NCBI RefSeq assembly: GCF_000293885.2
Contig: NZ_CP010945.1
Span: forward strand, 6,530,001 to 6,594,000
Source of the DNA: Pseudomonas fluorescens NCIMB 11764
Lineage (GTDB): Bacteria; Pseudomonadota; Gammaproteobacteria; Pseudomonadales; Pseudomonadaceae
Length of the DNA stretch: 64,000 nucleotides
Direction: 5' to 3'
Under the pieces are notes generated by a model. The model was not told the origin of the DNA. It did no database searches and saw only the letters and a program-made list of their open reading frames with translations. Positions 17,747 to 27,064 of the stretch are shown piece after piece (position 1 is the stretch's first letter; each line of letters begins with the position of its first letter). The position numbers and the translations under genes are program-made.

Positions 17747-18907
17747 TCAGCGGCCTTTGAATTGAGTCACGTTGGCGCTGTGCACTTCGGTCTTTGGCAG
17801 ACCGGCCACCCCCAGGCGCTCCCCGGTCTTGGCATCGAACAGCAGCACTTTCGATGGATCGAATTGCAGGGTCAGGGTCTCGCCCACGGCCGGTGCAACG
17901 TCCGGCGCCAGGCGGCAGCAGACTTTGGTGTCGTTGAGATTGACGAAAACCAGTGTGTCGGGACCGGTCGGTTCGGTGACCTGGACTTCGGCGCGAATGG
18001 TCGGCAAACCGTTCGGCTCGCTACCCGCCAGCACGATCTGTTCCGGACGCATGCCGAGGATCACTTCGCGGTCTTCGAGCCCTGCGTCCTGCATGCCCAA
18101 TGGCAATTCGCAACGCGCCTGACCGCTGTCGAGCAGCGCCACCAGACGACCGTCCTTGCGCTGCAAACGCAGGGGGATGAAGTTCATCGGCGGCGAACCG
18201 ATGAAGCTCGCCACGAACAGGTTGGCCGGGTTGTTGTAGATGTCTTTCGGCGTGCCGAACTGCTGGATGATCCCGTCCTTCATCACCGCCACTTTATCGC
18301 CCAGCGTCATCGCTTCGATCTGGTCGTGGGTCACGTAGACCGTGGTGGTTTTCAGGCGCTGGTGCATCAGTTTCATTTCGGTGCGCATCTCGACGCGCAG
18401 CTTGGCGTCGAGGTTGGACAGCGGTTCGTCGAACAGGTAAATCTTCGGCCGCCGCGCCAACGCACGGCCCATCGCCACGCGCTGTTGCTGGCCACCGGAG
18501 AGCTGGCCCGGCTTGCGATTGAGCAAGTGTTCGATCTGCAACAGCTTGGCGACCCGCGCCACTTCCGCTTCGATATCGGCGGCAGGCATTTTGCGGATTT
18601 TCAAGCCGAAGGCGATGTTCTCGCGAACGCTCATGGTCGGGTACAGCGCGTAGGACTGGAACACCATGGCGATGTCACGGTCTTTGGGGCTCATGCCGCT
18701 GACGTCCTGATCACCGATCATGATCGCGCCGCCGGTGATGGTTTCCAGGCCGGCGATGCAATTCATCAGGGTCGATTTGCCGCAGCCCGAAGGGCCGACC
18801 AGGATCAGGAACTCACCGTCCTTGATCGACAGTTCGATGTTCTTGAGGGTGTCCGGCAGGCCTGGGCCATAAGTCTTGTTTACGTTGCGAAGTTCGAGCG
18901 TTGCCAT
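17747..18907 (-). CDS. gtsD: Glucose ABC transporter ATPase GtsD
   Basis: The 386-residue MalK/UgpC-type ATPase drives the Gts glucose/mannose importer. Walker [10 protein letters not shown] is near residue 38, [15 protein letters not shown] near 135, Walker [12 protein letters not shown] near 156, and the switch His is in VTHDQ. A C-terminal OB-type regulatory domain follows from about residue 240. It starts 2 bases after gtsC ends. The order gtsABCD-oprB matches the gltBFGK-oprB locus of P. aeruginosa. Confidence 0.95.
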   Translation of the reverse strand: MATLELRNVNKTYGPGLPDTLKNIELSIKDGEFLILVGPSGCGKSTLMNCIAGLETITGGAIMIGDQDVSGMSPKDRDIAMVFQSYALYPTMSVRENIAFGLKIRKMPAADIEAEVARVAKLLQIEHLLNRKPGQLSGGQQQRVAMGRALARRPKIYLFDEPLSNLDAKLRVEMRTEMKLMHQRLKTTTVYVTHDQIEAMTLGDKVAVMKDGIIQQFGTPKDIYNNPANLFVASFIGSPPMNFIPLRLQRKDGRLVALLDSGQARCELPLGMQDAGLEDREVILGMRPEQIVLAGSEPNGLPTIRAEVQVTEPTGPDTLVFVNLNDTKVCCRLAPDVAPAVGETLTLQFDPSKVLLFDAKTGERLGVAGLPKTEVHSANVTQFKGR

Positions 18908-18909
18908 GA

Positions 18910-19755
18910 TTACCCCTTGACTGCGCCGGCCGTGAGACCGCGCACGAAATACTTGCCTGCGACCACATAGACCAGCAGGGTCGGCAGCCCGGCGATCATC
19001 GCCGCCGCCATATCAACGTTGTATTCCTTGGCCCCGGTACTGGTGTTGACCAAGTTGTTCAGCGCCACCGTGATCGGTTGCGAATCACCGCTGGAGAACA
19101 CCACGCCGAACAGGAAGTCGTTCCAGATCTGGGTGAACTGCCAGATCAGGCAGACCATGATGATCGGGGTGGACATCGGCAGGATGATCAGCCGGAAGAT
19201 GGTGAAGAAACCCGCGCCATCCAGCCGTGCGGCCTTCACCAGCGCATCGGGAACGCTGACGTAGTAGTTGCGGAAAAACAGCGTGGTGAACGCCAGCCCG
19301 TAGACCACGTGCACGAACACCAGGCCCGTGGTGGTGCTGGCCAGGCCCATTTTGCCGAGCGTGAACGAGGCCGGCAGCAGGACGGTCTGGAACGGCAGGA
19401 AGCAACCGAACAGCAGCAGGCCGAAGAACAACTGCGAACCGCGAAAGCGCCACATCGACAGCACATAGCCGTTCAGCGCGCCGATGGCGGTGGAGATCAG
19501 CACCGCCGGGACGGTGATCTTGATCGAGTTCCAGAAATACCCGTCGACGGTGCCCCAGGCCTTGACCCAGCCAATGCCGCTGACCACGGTCGGCCAGCTC
19601 AGCAGGTTGCCGGTGTTGATGTCTTCCGGTGTCTTGAAACTGGTCAACAGCATGACCACCAGCGGTATCAGGTAAAGCAATACCGCCAGGATCAGCACGC
19701 CGTAGATCGCGATGCGACTCAGGCTGATGGAAGGTTTGGCAGCGAAACTAGTCAT
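18910..19755 (-). CDS. gtsC: Glucose ABC transporter permease GtsC
   Basis: A 281-residue MalG-type inner-membrane permease with six predicted helices and the coupling EAA loop (VKAARLDGAGFFTIFRLIILPMSTP) near residue 185. It overlaps gtsB by 8 bases, so translation is probably coupled. Confidence 0.94.
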   Translation of the reverse strand: MTSFAAKPSISLSRIAIYGVLILAVLLYLIPLVVMLLTSFKTPEDINTGNLLSWPTVVSGIGWVKAWGTVDGYFWNSIKITVPAVLISTAIGALNGYVLSMWRFRGSQLFFGLLLFGCFLPFQTVLLPASFTLGKMGLASTTTGLVFVHVVYGLAFTTLFFRNYYVSVPDALVKAARLDGAGFFTIFRLIILPMSTPIIMVCLIWQFTQIWNDFLFGVVFSSGDSQPITVALNNLVNTSTGAKEYNVDMAAAMIAGLPTLLVYVVAGKYFVRGLTAGAVKG

Positions 19756-20656
19756 GACGCTTGGTCCTCAGCTCGGAGTACAGGTAAGGCACGATGATTG
19801 CGAGAATCGCACCGAGCATCAGAATCGCACTGGCCGAGCCCATGCCCATCTGGCCGCGACTGAACGTGAAGGAGTACATGAACATCGCAGGCAGGTCGGA
19901 GGAGTAACCCGGGCCACCGGCCGTCATCGCCGCCACCAGGTCGAAACTCTTGATCGCGATGTGAGCGAGGATCATCACGGCGCTGAAGAACACCGGACGC
20001 AGGCTCGGCAACACCACTTTGAGGTAGATGCGCGGCATGCTCGCACCATCGATCTGGGCGGCACGGATGATCGATTGATCAACCCCACGCAGGCCGGCGA
20101 GGAACATCGCCATGATGAAGCCCGAGGCTTGCCATACCGCAGCGATCACCAGGCAATACACCACGCGATCGGGATCGATCAGCCAGTCCAGGCGAAAGCC
20201 TTCCCAGCCCCAGTCACGCAACAATTTGTCCAGGCCCATGCCCGGGTTGAGCAGCCATTTCCAGGCCGTGCCGGTGACGATCATCGAGAGCGCCATCGGG
20301 TACAGGTAGATGGTGCGAATGAAGCCTTCGCGGCGAATACGCTGGTCAAGAAACACCGCCAGCAGCACACCGATCACCAGGGTGATGCCGATGAACATGC
20401 CGCCGAACACCGCGAGGTTCTTGCTCGCCACCCACCAACGGTCGTTGTCGAACAGCCGCTGGTACTGCGCCAGACCCGCCCACTTGTAAGTCGGCAGAAA
20501 GGTCGAACTGGTGAACGACAGCACGAACGTCCACAGGATGTAGCCATAAAAGCCCACAAGAACGATGAACATGCTGGGCGCCAGCACCAGTTTGGGGAGC
20601 CAGCGCTGCAATGCATCGAACGGCGAGGCCTTGCTGAACACAGCAACAGAACTCAT
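19748..20656 (-). CDS. gtsB: Glucose ABC transporter permease GtsB
   Basis: A 302-residue MalF-type permease, partner of GtsC. Six helices are visible, with the EAA loop (IIRAAQIDGASMPRIYLKVVLPSLRP) near residue 205. It is separated from gtsA by 141 bases that contain a REP pair, an arrangement that often lets the binding-protein mRNA be more abundant than that of the permeases. Confidence 0.94.
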   Translation of the reverse strand: MSSVAVFSKASPFDALQRWLPKLVLAPSMFIVLVGFYGYILWTFVLSFTSSTFLPTYKWAGLAQYQRLFDNDRWWVASKNLAVFGGMFIGITLVIGVLLAVFLDQRIRREGFIRTIYLYPMALSMIVTGTAWKWLLNPGMGLDKLLRDWGWEGFRLDWLIDPDRVVYCLVIAAVWQASGFIMAMFLAGLRGVDQSIIRAAQIDGASMPRIYLKVVLPSLRPVFFSAVMILAHIAIKSFDLVAAMTAGGPGYSSDLPAMFMYSFTFSRGQMGMGSASAILMLGAILAIIVPYLYSELRTKRHD

Positions 20657-20697
20657 GGGAAAATCCAGTATGTAGAGAAAGGATTACAAGCGCATTC

Positions 20698-20790
20698 CCT
20701 GTGGGAGCCAGCCTGCTGGCGATTGCGCTGTGTCAGTCGCACATTGAGTACCTGACACTCCGCTATCGCGAGCAGGCTCGCGCCTACAGG
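20698..20790. repeat. REP pair between gtsA and gtsB
   Basis: CCTGTGGGAGCCAGCCTGC and a diverged partner ending GCGCCTACAGG face each other around a TGTCAG...CTGACA inner hairpin. It sits inside an operon, so it probably tunes expression rather than ends transcription. Confidence 0.85.
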
Positions 20791-20797
20791 CCAAGCA

Positions 20798-22099
20798 TTA
20801 CTTGGCAGCCTTGATGGCCGTGCCCAGTTGCTTGGCGGCCGTGGCCGGATCGGCTTTCGGGTCGTTGATGAAGTTGGTCACGACATCAAAGAACGCACCC
20901 TGTACCGCCAGCGTGGTCGCCATGTTGTGCGCCATGCTCGGCTGCAGGCCGCCGGACTTGGCGTCTGCCAGGAAGTCCTTGGCCGCGGTCTGGGCGCAGG
21001 CGTCGAAACCGTACTTGCCCATGTCGCTCAGCATGTCGTTTCGAACCGGGATCGAGCCCTTGTTGATGCTGAAGACTTTCTGGAAGTTTTCACCCAGCAC
21101 GATTTTCGCAATGTCCTGCTGAGCGGCAGCAGTACCTTGGTCTTTCTGCTTGAACACGGCCAGGGAGTCGATGTTGTAGGTGAACGCTTTTTCGGTGCCC
21201 GGGAAAGCTACGCACTCGTAGTCCTTGCCGGCGACTTTCTTGGCCGCTGTCCACTCGCTCTTGGCCCAGTCACCCATGATCTGCATGCCGGCCTTGCCGT
21301 TGATGACCTTGGCCGCTTCCAGGTTCCAGTCCTGGCCTTTGCCATCGACGTCCATGTAGGTCGCGACTTTCTTCAGCTCGGTCAGCGCCTTGACCATGTC
21401 AGGGCCGGTCAGCGCAGCGTTGTCCAGGTCCACCAGGGCTTTCTTGTAGCCGTCGACGCCCATGACCGAAAGCACCACCGCTTCGAACACGGTGCTGTCC
21501 TGCCAAGGCTGGCCGCCGTGGGCAAGGGCGATGAAGCCTGCTTTCTTGAGTTTGTCGCCAGCGGCGTAGAACTCTTCAAGGGTGGTCGGGGCTTTTTCGA
21601 TCCCGGCTTTCTTGAAGACTTCCGGGTTGATCCACAGCCAGTTGACCCGGTGAATGTTCACCGGCACGGCCACGTAGTCACCCTCGTATTTCACGGTATC
21701 GGAGACTTTCTTGTCGAGCAGGCTGTCCCACTTCTCGGATTTAGCGGTGTCTTTCAAGACGTCGGTATCGAGCAAGCCGGTGGACGCCCATTCCTGGATG
21801 TCCGGACCTTTGATCTGCGCTACGCCCGGCGGGTTACCGGCAACGGCGCGGCTTTTGAGCACGGTCATGGCCGTCGCACCGCCACCACCGGCAACAGCGC
21901 CGTCCTTCCAGGTGAAGCCGTCTTTTTCGACTTGGGCCTTGAGCACATCGACCGCAGCCTTTTCGCCGCCGGAGGTCCACCAGTGAACGACTTCTACCGA
22001 ACCCTTGGAATCGGCGGCAAGTGCACTGAGGGGGAATGCAGAGATTGGAAGCAATGAGGCAAGAGAAATGACAGTAGCGAGGCGAGAAATCGCATTCAT
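20798..22099 (-). CDS. gtsA: Glucose/mannose-binding periplasmic protein GtsA
   Basis: The solute-binding protein of the Gts importer. The 433-residue family 1 extracellular binding protein has a signal peptide ending near SALA-ADSKG (residue 29) and the first strand [16 protein letters not shown]. The leader contains AACAACAAGAAA (22111-22122), a clear AAnAAnAA motif, just before the ribosome site. The promoter region shares a composite palindromic element with the AGE gene upstream. The start at 22099 is the only good ATG. Confidence 0.95.
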   Translation of the reverse strand: MNAISRLATVISLASLLPISAFPLSALAADSKGSVEVVHWWTSGGEKAAVDVLKAQVEKDGFTWKDGAVAGGGGATAMTVLKSRAVAGNPPGVAQIKGPDIQEWASTGLLDTDVLKDTAKSEKWDSLLDKKVSDTVKYEGDYVAVPVNIHRVNWLWINPEVFKKAGIEKAPTTLEEFYAAGDKLKKAGFIALAHGGQPWQDSTVFEAVVLSVMGVDGYKKALVDLDNAALTGPDMVKALTELKKVATYMDVDGKGQDWNLEAAKVINGKAGMQIMGDWAKSEWTAAKKVAGKDYECVAFPGTEKAFTYNIDSLAVFKQKDQGTAAAQQDIAKIVLGENFQKVFSINKGSIPVRNDMLSDMGKYGFDACAQTAAKDFLADAKSGGLQPSMAHNMATTLAVQGAFFDVVTNFINDPKADPATAAKQLGTAIKAAK

Positions 22100-22110
22100 C
22101 TAGAATTACC

Positions 22111-22122
22111 TTTCTTGTTGTT
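22111..22122 (-). promoter_or_regulatory. Putative Hfq/Crc catabolite-activity motif, gtsA leader
   Basis: Minus-strand AACAACAAGAAA matches AAnAAnAA and continues into the AAGG ribosome site of gtsA. Confidence 0.6.
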
Positions 22123-22159
22123 ATGCATGCAAGTCTGGTGCTTGCGCTGCATAGGATTT

Positions 22160-22222
22160 TAAACAGGAGTCATCCCCTCGCAGGTAACGAAGGGACGCGT
22201 GAATGTCACCGCATGGTTACAT
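22160..22222 (-). promoter_or_regulatory. Composite promoter element upstream of gtsA
   Basis: Reading the plus strand: TAAACA, 18 bases, GTAACGAAGGG (22184-22194), 8 bases, then ATGTCACC-GCAT-GGTTACAT (22203-22222), a 20-base palindrome with one mismatch. The same blocks with the same spacings occur upstream of the AGE gene. The palindrome overlaps the AGE stop codon. The layout (distal palindrome, proximal -10-like TGTTTA on the sense strand) looks like an activator-dependent promoter; GltR is a candidate regulator. Confidence 0.6.
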
Positions 22223-23476
22223 AGAACCGCTCTGGGACAACCTCGCCAAGGCACTGGCCATGCTCGGCGCCAGTGGCAGGCGCGGAATCAGCACGGCTTG
22301 CCAGGCGTGATAGAGATCGGGTTTACCGGCCCAGATATCCGCACTCGGACGGTTCTGCGGATCGAGTTCATGGTGCCAACTGCCATCGCATCGATCGATG
22401 AAATGACGGTCACAAAAGTCCCAGAACAGTCGGTACCAGGTTTCGTAGTGCGCCTCGCCCGTGCGTTTGAGCAACGCGCTGGCGGCGGCGCTGGCTTCGC
22501 AATGGGTCCAGTGCAGGCGATGGCGAACCACCGCGCGATTGTCCCAGTCGAGGGTGTAGACAATCCCCGGCAGACCATCGATTTCCCAGCCGTGACGGCA
22601 GTTGTGTTCGAAGAGTTTTTGCGCCTCGGTGGCAAGCCAGCCCGGCGTCAGCATCCCCGCCTGCACCCGCGCCGCTTCGAGGTGCAGCAATAGCCGCGCC
22701 CATTCGAAACCGTGGCCTGGCGTGGTGCCGTAAGGACGAAAACCGTCGGCCGGGTTGTCATGGTTGTACTCGCGCAGCGGCTGCCAGTCGTGGTCGAAAT
22801 GCTCGACCACCAGGTAATCGTTGGCGGCGGCGTGACCATGGATCACGCGCTCGACGATCCGTTGCGCGCGGCACAACCAGCGGTTGTCTTCAGTGACATC
22901 GGCCAATGCGAGGAAGGCTTCGGTGGCGTGCATGTTGCTGTTGGCACCGCGGTAGCGTTCTTCTTCACTCCAGTCGCGGTTGAAGGATTCACGCATCGCG
23001 CCCTCCTCCTCGCTCCAGAAATGCGCGTCGATGATGTTGATCGCGTCATCGAGCAAGGCTTGCGCGCCGGGGCGTTGCGCGACTACCGCAGAACTGGCAG
23101 CGAGGGCGACAAACGCGTGCAGGTACGCCGCTTTGCCGCTGTTGCCGTCGCGGTGTTCGGGGGTGGCGAACCAGCCGCCGTGTTCGACATCCTTCAACGG
23201 GCCGCTGAGTGCCTGGACGCCGTGATCCACCAGCTCGGCGAAACCCGGCAGGCCCTGGATATGCGCCATGGCAAAGCTGTGGGTCATGCGCGCGGTGTTC
23301 ATGGTTTCGGCGTGGGCGTTGGCCGGGAGGCGGCCTTTTTCATCGAGATTGCCGAAGCCTTCGGGGAGCTTCGAGGCCTTGGCAAACGCCAGCATGCGCA
23401 GGCCTTCGGTAGCGAGCCATTGCTGATGGGCCGGTGCGTTCAGCCAACTGCTGAAGGCGGGTTGGAAGGTGTCCAT
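22217..23476 (-). CDS. AGE family epimerase/isomerase
   Basis: This 419-residue (alpha/alpha)6-barrel protein belongs to the N-acylglucosamine 2-epimerase family, which includes mannose isomerases and sugar 2-epimerases. Recognisable segments are HSFAMAH near residue 66, PYGTTPGHGFEWARLLLH near 245 and LDWDNRAVVRHRLHWTHCEA near 310, carrying the usual active-site histidines. Its position directly before gtsABCD and behind a promoter like that of gtsA suggests it converts an imported sugar such as mannose into a glucose-pathway substrate. This is inferred from context. Confidence 0.85.
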   Translation of the reverse strand: MDTFQPAFSSWLNAPAHQQWLATEGLRMLAFAKASKLPEGFGNLDEKGRLPANAHAETMNTARMTHSFAMAHIQGLPGFAELVDHGVQALSGPLKDVEHGGWFATPEHRDGNSGKAAYLHAFVALAASSAVVAQRPGAQALLDDAINIIDAHFWSEEEGAMRESFNRDWSEEERYRGANSNMHATEAFLALADVTEDNRWLCRAQRIVERVIHGHAAANDYLVVEHFDHDWQPLREYNHDNPADGFRPYGTTPGHGFEWARLLLHLEAARVQAGMLTPGWLATEAQKLFEHNCRHGWEIDGLPGIVYTLDWDNRAVVRHRLHWTHCEASAAASALLKRTGEAHYETWYRLFWDFCDRHFIDRCDGSWHHELDPQNRPSADIWAGKPDLYHAWQAVLIPRLPLAPSMASALARLSQSGSM

Positions 23477-23488
23477 GGGGTGCCTTTT

Positions 23489-23496
23489 TTGTTGTT
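23489..23496 (-). promoter_or_regulatory. Putative Hfq/Crc catabolite-activity motif, AGE leader
   Basis: Minus-strand AACAACAA followed by AAAAAGG lies 12 bases before the AGE epimerase ATG. Confidence 0.55.
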
Positions 23497-23512
23497 ATGA
23501 CTGCGGGCAGTC

Positions 23513-23575
23513 TAAACAACGGGCGGGGACGGGCTTGTAACGAAGGGGGCGAGTTATGTCACCGGGTGGTGACAT
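23513..23575 (-). promoter_or_regulatory. Composite promoter element upstream of the AGE epimerase gene
   Basis: Plus-strand order: TAAACA (23513-23518), 18 bases, GTAACGAAGGG (23537-23547), 8 bases, then the perfect palindrome ATGTCACC-GGGT-GGTGACAT (23556-23575). Sequence blocks and both spacings match those before gtsA. Confidence 0.62.
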
Positions 23576-23595
23576 TCACTGCAGCGAGTGATCAC

Positions 23596-23694
23596 CTGTG
23601 GCGAGAGAGCTTGCTCCCGCTGGGGTGCGAAGCGCCCACAAAAAAATAGGGACTGCTGCGCAGTCCAGCGGGAGCAAGCTCCCTCGCCACAGGG
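23596..23694. repeat. REP pair, TGTGGCGAGAGAGC family
   Basis: Two facing units (CTGTGGCGAGAGAGCTTGCTC and its complement) lie between gtrS and the AGE gene, with inner hairpins GGGGTGCGAAGCGCCC and GACTGCTGCGCAGTC. Confidence 0.87.
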
Positions 23695-23700
23695 TCGGTG

Positions 23701-25170
23701 TCAATCGACTGAGCGCGGCAACTGCAAGGTCACCCGCAATCCACCTTCACGCAAATTCTGCAGGCTGACTTCCCCGCCATGGCTATGGGCAATGTTGCGC
23801 GCAATCCCCAACCCCAACCCATAACCCTGCTGCTGCCCGGCCAGGCGAAAGTGCGGCTCGAACACCTGCTCCAGACGCTGCTCCGGCACACCCGGACCTT
23901 CGTCATCGACATGCAGGACAAATGCGTTCTCGTCGTCATCGATATGCAAGTGCGCGTTCTGTCCGTACTTCAGGGCATTGTCGATCAGGTTGCCGATGCA
24001 ACGCTTGAGCGCCAGCGGCTTGCCCGGATACGCCGCCAGCGCCCGCCCCTGCTGGGTCACGCGACCATTGCCGTTGGGCGCCAGGTACGGCTCCACCAGG
24101 CAATCGAGCACATGGTTGAGGTCTACCGGTTCGATGTTTTCGTGGATGTCGGTGTCTTTCACGCATTGCAACGCGCCTTTGACCAGCAGCTCCAGCTCAT
24201 CCAGATCGCGCCCGAACTTGGCTTGCAGCTTTTCGTCTTCGAGCAATTCAACCCTTAGCCGCAAGCGGGTAATCGGTGTGCGCAAATCATGGGAGATCGC
24301 GCTGAACAACTGGCTGCGTTCAGTCAAGTAACGGCTGATGCGCTCGCGCATGGCATTGAAAGCGCGGCCCACTTCAACCACTTCACTGCCGCCGCCCTCG
24401 GGCACCGGTTCGACCTCGGCACCGAGGGACATGTCTCGCGCTGCCCGCGCCAGGCGTTTGAGCGGACGACTTTGCCAATGCACCAGCAGGCCGATGAACA
24501 ACAGCAAGAAACCGCTCGTGAGGACGATGAACCAGACTTGTTGCGCTGGCAGACCTTGCTCCTCAAGGCTGGTGTACGGCTCGGGCAGCAGCGAAGCGAT
24601 GTACAGCCATTCCCCCGGCGCCATCTGGATTTGCGTGACCAGCACCGGCGGGTTCACTGGCTCCAGGGTCAGTGCGTAATGCGCCCAGGAACGCGGCAGC
24701 TCATCGAGTTTCAGGCCGCTATTGAAGATCCGCAGATCCTCGGGGCTGACGAAGGTCACCGAAATATCCGTGTCGTGGCCGAGGGAATCGCGCAACACCT
24801 GATCCACCGCCTTGAGCACCGCTTCTTTGCGCGGGGTGACCGGCAGCACATCCATGCCCAAGGGTTTGTCGTTGAGGGTCACGACAAAACGGGTGCCGCC
24901 CATGCTGCGTAACTGGTCAAGCACCAGCGGCCTGAAGGCAACCGGCAACGAGCGGAAATAACTGACACTGGCGGTCATCGAATGGGCGAGGCTGCGGGCG
25001 CTGGTGACCAGGCCTTCGAGCTGTGTAGCGCGCAGTTGCGAAACCCAGATCACACTCGACAACGCCTGGGCGAACAGCACCGCCAGCAACGTCAGCAACA
25101 ACATCCGCCCGAGCAGCGAACGTGGCACGGGCACCTTGGCCGCAAGCTTGCGGAAAAACTCAGTGACCAT
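23701..25170 (-). CDS. gtrS: Sensor histidine kinase GtrS
   Basis: Inner-membrane kinase partner of GltR. In P. aeruginosa, GtrS senses 2-ketogluconate and 6-phosphogluconate. The 489-residue protein has a first membrane helix (about 18-40), a periplasmic sensor domain, a second helix (about 195-215), a HAMP domain, the phosphoacceptor His in SAISHDLRTPITRLR, and ATPase boxes NLIDNALKYG, DEGPGVPE and GYGLGLGIA. The ATG at 25170 overlaps the gltR end by 11 bases; an upstream frame to 25212 is less likely. Confidence 0.92.
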   Translation of the reverse strand: MVTEFFRKLAAKVPVPRSLLGRMLLLTLLAVLFAQALSSVIWVSQLRATQLEGLVTSARSLAHSMTASVSYFRSLPVAFRPLVLDQLRSMGGTRFVVTLNDKPLGMDVLPVTPRKEAVLKAVDQVLRDSLGHDTDISVTFVSPEDLRIFNSGLKLDELPRSWAHYALTLEPVNPPVLVTQIQMAPGEWLYIASLLPEPYTSLEEQGLPAQQVWFIVLTSGFLLLFIGLLVHWQSRPLKRLARAARDMSLGAEVEPVPEGGGSEVVEVGRAFNAMRERISRYLTERSQLFSAISHDLRTPITRLRLRVELLEDEKLQAKFGRDLDELELLVKGALQCVKDTDIHENIEPVDLNHVLDCLVEPYLAPNGNGRVTQQGRALAAYPGKPLALKRCIGNLIDNALKYGQNAHLHIDDDENAFVLHVDDEGPGVPEQRLEQVFEPHFRLAGQQQGYGLGLGIARNIAHSHGGEVSLQNLREGGLRVTLQLPRSVD

Positions 25171-25891
25171 TGCTGGCAACCACATTGGCTGCCAGTTGGT
25201 AGCCGCTGCCACGCACCGTGCGGATCAGCCGCGGCGGTTTTTCGGTATCGCGCAGGCGCTGGCGCAAACGGCTGACCGCCATGTCGACGATCCGGTCCAA
25301 CGGCATCAGGTCGCGGCCACGGGTGGCGTTGCCGATGGTGTCGCGGTCGAGGATTTCCTGGGGGTGATCGAGGAACAGTTTCAGCAGGGCGAAATCGGCG
25401 CCGGACAGAATCACTTCCTCGCCATCGATGTGGAACAGCCGATGGCTGACCATGTCCAGCCGCCAGTCATCGAACGCCAGTACTTCACTGCCGGAACGCT
25501 CCTGACCGAACTGCGCACGACGTAACAAGGCTTTGATGCGCGCCTGCAATTCACGGGGGCTGAAGGGCTTGCCGAGGTAGTCGTCGGCGCCCAGTTCCAG
25601 GCCGATGACGCGGTCGGCTTCATCGGAGCTGGCGGTGAGCATGATGATTGGCACCTGCGCCTGCCGCGGGTGCTGGCGGATCCAGCGGCAGAGGCTGAAG
25701 CCGTCTTCGTCGGGCAGCATCACGTCGAGGATCACCAGATCGCTCGGCGCCTCGTTCAGCGCCTGGCGGAAACCGGCGCCGTCGGGCGTGGTGCGCACCT
25801 GAAAACCCGCGCGGGTCAGGTAGGTGTCCAGCAACTCGCGTATCTCTTGATCGTCATCGACCAACAAAATCGACTTGTTGACTGAGCTCAC
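25160..25891 (-). CDS. gltR: OmpR-family response regulator GltR
   Basis: A 243-residue two-component regulator of glucose uptake genes. The receiver domain has the acidic pair DDD near residue 11, phospho-Asp in LVILDVMLPDEDGF near residue 56, and Lys in LGKPFSPREL. A winged-helix output domain with LRQRLRDTEKPPRLIRTVRGSGYQL follows. It is coupled to gtrS. The GltR regulon in P. aeruginosa includes oprB and the glucose transporter, both encoded just downstream here. Confidence 0.93.
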   Translation of the reverse strand: MSSVNKSILLVDDDQEIRELLDTYLTRAGFQVRTTPDGAGFRQALNEAPSDLVILDVMLPDEDGFSLCRWIRQHPRQAQVPIIMLTASSDEADRVIGLELGADDYLGKPFSPRELQARIKALLRRAQFGQERSGSEVLAFDDWRLDMVSHRLFHIDGEEVILSGADFALLKLFLDHPQEILDRDTIGNATRGRDLMPLDRIVDMAVSRLRQRLRDTEKPPRLIRTVRGSGYQLAANVVASNGH

Positions 25892-25960
25892 GGGGCGGCG
25901 TCCTTGTTATTGGAATTGGGCGGATTATGCCTGATGAAGATTTGAAAACGAGTAAGCATT

Positions 25961-26094
25961 TGTGGCGAGGGAGCTTGCTCCCGCTGGAGCGCGAAGCGCT
26001 GCCAAACCTGATGATTACAGCCTGACTGACGACGCCTGGTGTCAGGTTTTGCGGCTGCTGCGCACCCCTGCGGGAGCGAGCTCCCTTGCCACAC
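25961..26094. repeat. REP pair, TGTGGCGAGGGAGC family
   Basis: Two facing units between glk and gltR (TGTGGCGAGGGAGCTTGCTC and its complement), with the longer spacer typical of this family. Confidence 0.86.
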
Positions 26095-26104
26095 GTTATT
26101 TTTT

Positions 26105-27064
26105 TCAGGCGAGGCTGGATTGTTCCAGCGCCACACCCGCGCCCACCAGCCCGGAATACGGTGCTGTCACCAGCCACACCGGAATCCCCTTGAAGTAATG
26201 GCTCATGCAGCCTTTGTCAGCAAAACACCGGGCAAAACCGCTTTCAATGAAAAAATCGGCAAACCGTGGAATCACCCCACCAACGATGTAAACACCGCCT
26301 CGTGCACCCGTAGTCAGTACGTTGTTGCCGGCCACTCGACCGAGCCAGCAGCAGAACTGCTCCAGCACTTCCAGCGCAATCGGATCACCCGCCAGACCGG
26401 CAGCGGTAATCGCTTCCGGCGTTTCGAGCACAGGCGTGTGCCCGTCCACCGCACAAATCGCCCGATAGACGCGCGGCAAGCCGCCGCCGCTCAACGCCGT
26501 TTCAGCGCTGACATGCCCAATCTCATTGAAGATGTGCTGCCACAATTGCGTTTCACGCAGGCTGCTCAATGGCAAATCGACGTGACCACCCTCGCCCGGT
26601 AACGCAGCAAAACGGCCCTCGCCCAGGTCGAGCAAGGTGCCAACGCCCAGGCCCGTGCCGGGACCAATCACCACCGCCGGCCGCAACGGTTCCGGCGTGC
26701 CTTCGCACACCACGCGGAATTCGCCCGGTTGCAAACGGGTCATGCCCAGCGCCATCGCCGAGAAGTCATTGACCAGCAGCAGTTGATCGACCTGCAAGGT
26801 CTGGCAAAACGCCTTGCGGCTGAGGCGCCAGTGATTGTTGGTGAACTTGAATTCATCACCGCTCACCGGTCCCGCCACCGACAGGCACACCGAACCGATC
26901 GAACCCGGCGCCAGACCGAGCCCGCCCAGGTAGATCGCAATCGCCTCTTCCGGGCTGGCGTGATCGGCCGTCGCCAGCACCTGGACCGATTCCAGTTGCT
27001 GGTTTTTCCACAACGCGAATCGTGCGTTGGTCCCACCGATGTCACCGACCAAAGCCAGTTTCAA
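26105..27064 (-). CDS. glk: Glucokinase
   Basis: Phosphorylates glucose to glucose 6-phosphate. The 319-residue ROK-independent bacterial glucokinase (Glk family) has the phosphate-binding [13 protein letters not shown] at the N terminus, [12 protein letters not shown] with the catalytic Asp near residue 100, and [11 protein letters not shown] near residue 133. It overlaps edd by 4 bases, so edd-glk form a coupled pair. Confidence 0.95.
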   Translation of the reverse strand: MKLALVGDIGGTNARFALWKNQQLESVQVLATADHASPEEAIAIYLGGLGLAPGSIGSVCLSVAGPVSGDEFKFTNNHWRLSRKAFCQTLQVDQLLLVNDFSAMALGMTRLQPGEFRVVCEGTPEPLRPAVVIGPGTGLGVGTLLDLGEGRFAALPGEGGHVDLPLSSLRETQLWQHIFNEIGHVSAETALSGGGLPRVYRAICAVDGHTPVLETPEAITAAGLAGDPIALEVLEQFCCWLGRVAGNNVLTTGARGGVYIVGGVIPRFADFFIESGFARCFADKGCMSHYFKGIPVWLVTAPYSGLVGAGVALEQSSLA

